From: Astrothelium macrocarpum
Lineage: Eukaryota; Ascomycota; Dothideomycetes; Trypetheliales; Trypetheliaceae
DNA length: 34,541 bases
Direction of reading: 5' to 3'
Assembly: GCA_021030915.1 (NCBI GenBank)
Contig: JAGEMR010000210.1
Coordinates: 1-34,541, forward strand
This document shows, piece by piece, positions 31,587-34,541 of the stretch (the first letter of the stretch is position 1; the number at the start of each line of letters is the position of its first letter). The notes beneath the pieces were generated by a model. It was given only the letters and a program-made list of their open reading frames with translations, was not told the origin of the DNA and did not search any database. The position numbers and the translations under genes were made by a program.

Positions 31587-32498
31587 AATAAAAACATAAT
31601 TATAAATAAAATTTATTATTTTGAATTAATATAATATATAAAAAATATATAATATATGAAAATCAATTATAATTTTAAAATATTAATTATCTAATAAAAT
31701 ATATTTGGTATTAAATAAATATTTAATATTAAACTGAATAATTTTATAATTAATAAAAATATTAATGTAAAATTTTGATTATAAATAGAAAATAATTTAA
31801 ATTTTTAATAAACAAAATATAATTTAATATTTATTATTAAATAATAGATATATAAAAAATAAAATAGAATTTTAATAAAAAATTATTTTAAATTAATATA
31901 ATTTTATATTTAATATTAATATTTATTTAAAGAATTTAATTAATTAATTATAAAATTATATATTATTTAATTATAAAAGATTTTTTTTTTTATTTATTAA
32001 TAGAATTTTTTTTTAAATCATTTTTATTAAAATTCAATTAAAACTTTTTATAATTATTATAATTTTATGATTAATATGATTATAAATTATAAATTTTATA
32101 TATTTAATTATATAAATAGTTTTATTAAAAAAAATATATTTTTAATTAAATTAATATAATTCTTTTGATATATTATATTATATATTCAAAAATATAATAT
32201 TAAAAATTTTAATATTTTTATATTTAATATTAAATTTATAAATTAAAAACTAATATAATTAATTTTTTTTGGTTAAAAATAATAAAAAAATAATTATTAA
32301 TTAATATATTAATTATTTGATCTATTATTTAAATTGATAATTATATTTTTTCAATATATAACTTTAATTTAAAATAATATATTTTGTAATAATTTAATTA
32401 AAATTTATATAATTATATTAAATTGTTTAAAAATTAATACTCTTTAAATAATTTAAAATAATTAAATAAATATCTAAAAATTATAAATTTTAATTATA
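31587..32498. other. CpG-free AT-rich DNA between elements A and C
   Basis: About 910 bp contain no CpG on reading every line, and very few C or G at all. No inverted repeats, ORFs or recognisable element ends are present. It is most likely the oldest, fully decayed layer into which A, C and D inserted. Confidence 0.7.
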
Positions 32499-32500
32499 TA

Positions 32501-32552
32501 ACGTACAACACAATTGAATTGGCCACCCAATTGGATTGGCCACTTTTCCGCA
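32501..32552 (+). repeat. Left terminal inverted repeat of C with two 17-bp units
   Basis: The order is ACGTACAACA (32501-32510), unit 1 CAATTGAATTGGCCACC (32511-32527), unit 2 CAATTGGATTGGCCACT (32528-32544), then TTTCCGCA. The units share 15 of 17 bases. This is the same layout as in B (9-10 bp, 17, 17, 8), and both families begin ACGTA. Confidence 0.9.
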
Positions 32553-34308
32553 TTTTCGTATAACTCAATTTAAATCCATTTTTTTCCCACATTCTATTAT
32601 GATTTAAATCTAGAAAGAAAGTGACCTTATTCTTATATTTCAGACATTTTAAAAGAATTCTAAATTAAATATTCGCCGTATAATAATTATTTATAAAATT
32701 TCTCGTACGATATTTTAAAATCAAAAATACGAAAAATTTTTATAACGCGATATTCAATATTTTCATCAAAAATTCATTAAATTAAAAAAACAGATATTCG
32801 TATAATATATATTTGATTTAAATTCGTAATCATTTTTTCTCTGATATAATAATATTGAAAATATGACGAATCGATTATTATATGATTATAATATATTATA
32901 CGTAAATAAAAATTGGATTTCTAATTTCATATAATGATAATCTGAATTACGTATATATTTTAATCATAAAATTAATTATCAGAAAATTTAATATGAAAAT
33001 TCTGACAAATTTCGCGAATGATTTAATCTCATATAATATATAATTGACCAATTTGGCATTTAAAAGGGGGATATTTATAATTTTGATAAAACAGGATTTT
33101 TGATAGATCAAATCTCATTAAAAATGGTTATTATCAGTATTAAAAAATATGAAAAATCTTATACGATCCAATAAAATAATCGAAAATAAATGATAATAAT
33201 TCAAAATATGGACGTATTAAATTATATCATTCCATCGTATATCATTATTATAGACAAAAATCATTTTTCATTTTGATATTAAAATAATTTATTATCATAT
33301 AATTAAATGATTATTATATTAGATAATAATTGAATAATAAATAAACGAAATTTAGATTGAATTCAATATTTCAATTGATATATTATAAATCATATAACAG
33401 ATATATATCATTTTTTCATTTTTAATAAACACAAAAATCATTATTCAATTAATTTTGAATTATTCTATCAAAAAAATAATATTATTATTTTTTATATATT
33501 TTTTTATTCATTATATAAATTATAGTCATTTAATATAGATTATTTTCGCGTATTAAAACACATGTACGGTCAAATAATTGATAATCTCGTATAAATATAT
33601 ATCATTTATATTTTAAAAAAGGATTTTTTTCCAATATTTTATAAAATTTTTCAAATTATTATGATAGAATCAAATATTCAAAAAGATTTTCGAAAAATAG
33701 AATTTATATCATACAATTCAGAATATGTAATTTTATAATTAGATATGAAATTATATATATTTATATCCCCTAAAAATTCATCTGAATCCCCCCTTTTTTG
33801 GAAATCAAAGATATCATATAATCCCATTAAAATATAATTTTAAAATGAATATATTAAAAACCGAATTATACGATATCAGAATAATTTTTTATTTGAATTT
33901 TTATCTATTATCAATCAATTTTTACGTGATATAATTATAATAATATATCAATTTATCATTTTGAAAAAAGAGAATTAAATATTTTATATAATAAATCAAA
34001 AATTTAACCGATATCGGAAAATTAAAAAAATCCGTCTATTAAAAGAAGAATCTCTTTTTATACAAAATGGACAAAATCTATAGATTCAGAAAAGATCTAA
34101 ATAAATAATATAATAAAAAATAAATGAAAATAATAATCGTACGAGAATATCAAAAACAGATAAACGATAATATAATAACTGTAATAAATCTGGATATAAT
34201 ACGCGTATCTGTATTATAATTAAAGATATATCTGAGGAAGAGAATTCTGAATAATATAAAAAAATTTATATTATTATGATTGAGTTATTTAAATTCTTCT
34301 TATGAGAG

Positions 34309-34360
34309 TGCGGAAAAGTGGCCAATCCAATTGGGTGGCCAACTCAATTGTGTTGTACGT
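34309..34360 (-). repeat. Right terminal inverted repeat of C
   Basis: It is the reverse complement of 32501-32552 with one difference in unit 1 (GAGTTGG for GAATTGG). It is flanked outside by TA at 34361-34362. Confidence 0.9.
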
Positions 34361-34467
34361 TATATTAAAAAATTAATATTTTATTTATAATATATCAAAT
34401 TTTGAAATCAAAATAATTATTAATTATAAAAATATATAAATTTTAATAAAATTTATAAAATTGTTTA

Positions 34468-34541
34468 ACGTATCTGCATAGCGAGCGGAACAACATAGCG
34501 AGCGGAACACCGCTCCGTATTTGTACGAACTTTTCTTTTTG
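34468..34541 (+). mobile_element. Element D: start of a B-related transposon, cut by the window end
   Basis: The sequence after TA (34466-34467) reads ACGTATCTG, then two 17-bp units, CATAGCGAGCGGAACAA (34477-34493) and CATAGCGAGCGGAACAC (34494-34510). The subterminal TGTACGAACTTTTCTTTT (34522-34539) is identical to that of B. D is therefore a relative of B in the same orientation, but a distinct subfamily, because both units carry GGAACA where B has GGACCA. Its other end is outside the window. Confidence 0.8.

Larger units (their letters stand above)
32501..34360. mobile_element. Element C: 1860-bp TA-flanked transposon
   Basis: It has 52-bp terminal inverted repeats at 32501-32552 and 34309-34360, with one A/G mismatch, and TA on both sides (32499-32500 and 34361-34362). 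It has the same size and terminal plan as B but a different terminal sequence, so it is a sister family rather than another copy. The interior is AT-rich, has no intact ORF, and keeps about 39 CpGs. Pogo/Fot1/Pot2-type is inferred from size, target and termini, because no transposase can be read. Confidence 0.83.
27680..34541. other. AT-rich, gene-free block of nested transposon relics
   Basis: Base composition changes abruptly near 27680, and GC content stays extremely low to the window end, except in short islands that are transposon termini. No ORF has protein-like composition; the longest start-to-stop frame (29666-29899) codes for Phe/Ile/Asn-rich nonsense. This is the appearance of fungal DNA mutated by RIP (C to T, mainly at CpA). 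The DNA between the elements (27680-27843, 31587-32498, 34363-34465) has no CpG dinucleotide by my reading, whereas the element interiors do. Confidence 0.85.

Overview
This window is genomic DNA from a filamentous ascomycete fungus. Most of its genes have short introns (about 46-76 nt) with GT...AG borders. The gene content is typically fungal: a Zn(II)2Cys6 regulator, Rox3-type MED19, a HAK-type potassium transporter, and an ankyrin protein with a fungal-specific N-terminal domain. I cannot fix the species from the sequence.

From 1 to about 27.7 kb the DNA is ordinary gene space with genes on alternating strands. In order: ERB1 (-), a Zn2Cys6 regulator (+), RAD10/ERCC1 (-), MED19/ROX3 (+), an ankyrin protein (-), a doubtful small ORF (+), a bHLH factor (-), a Myb/SANT-like protein (-), EMP24 (+), an MFS transporter (-), HAK1 (+) and the C-terminal part of a glutathione S-transferase (-). 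I rebuilt the splice structures from reading frame, phase and splice sites. Most genes are housekeeping: ribosome biogenesis, excision repair, Mediator, ER-Golgi traffic and potassium uptake. They do not form a metabolic cluster.

From about 27.68 kb to the end the composition collapses to extremely AT-rich, non-coding DNA. Its only GC-rich islands are terminal inverted repeats. These define three complete elements and the start of a fourth, each flanked by TA. Element A (27844-31584) is split by element B (29456-31317). Without B, A would be about 1877 bp, B is 1862 bp and C (32501-34360) is 1860 bp. Element D starts at 34468 and leaves the window. The size, TA target and 51-68 bp inverted repeats fit fungal pogo/Fot1/Pot2-type DNA transposons whose interiors were destroyed, probably by repeat-induced point mutation (RIP). 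The repeats of B, C and D share one plan: a 9-10 bp end followed by two tandem 17-bp units. B and D differ by the same base change in both units.

The AT-rich block is layered by CpG content. The DNA between the elements has no CpG at all, A has a few, and B and C have many. This agrees with the nesting order. The GST gene is cut off where the block begins.
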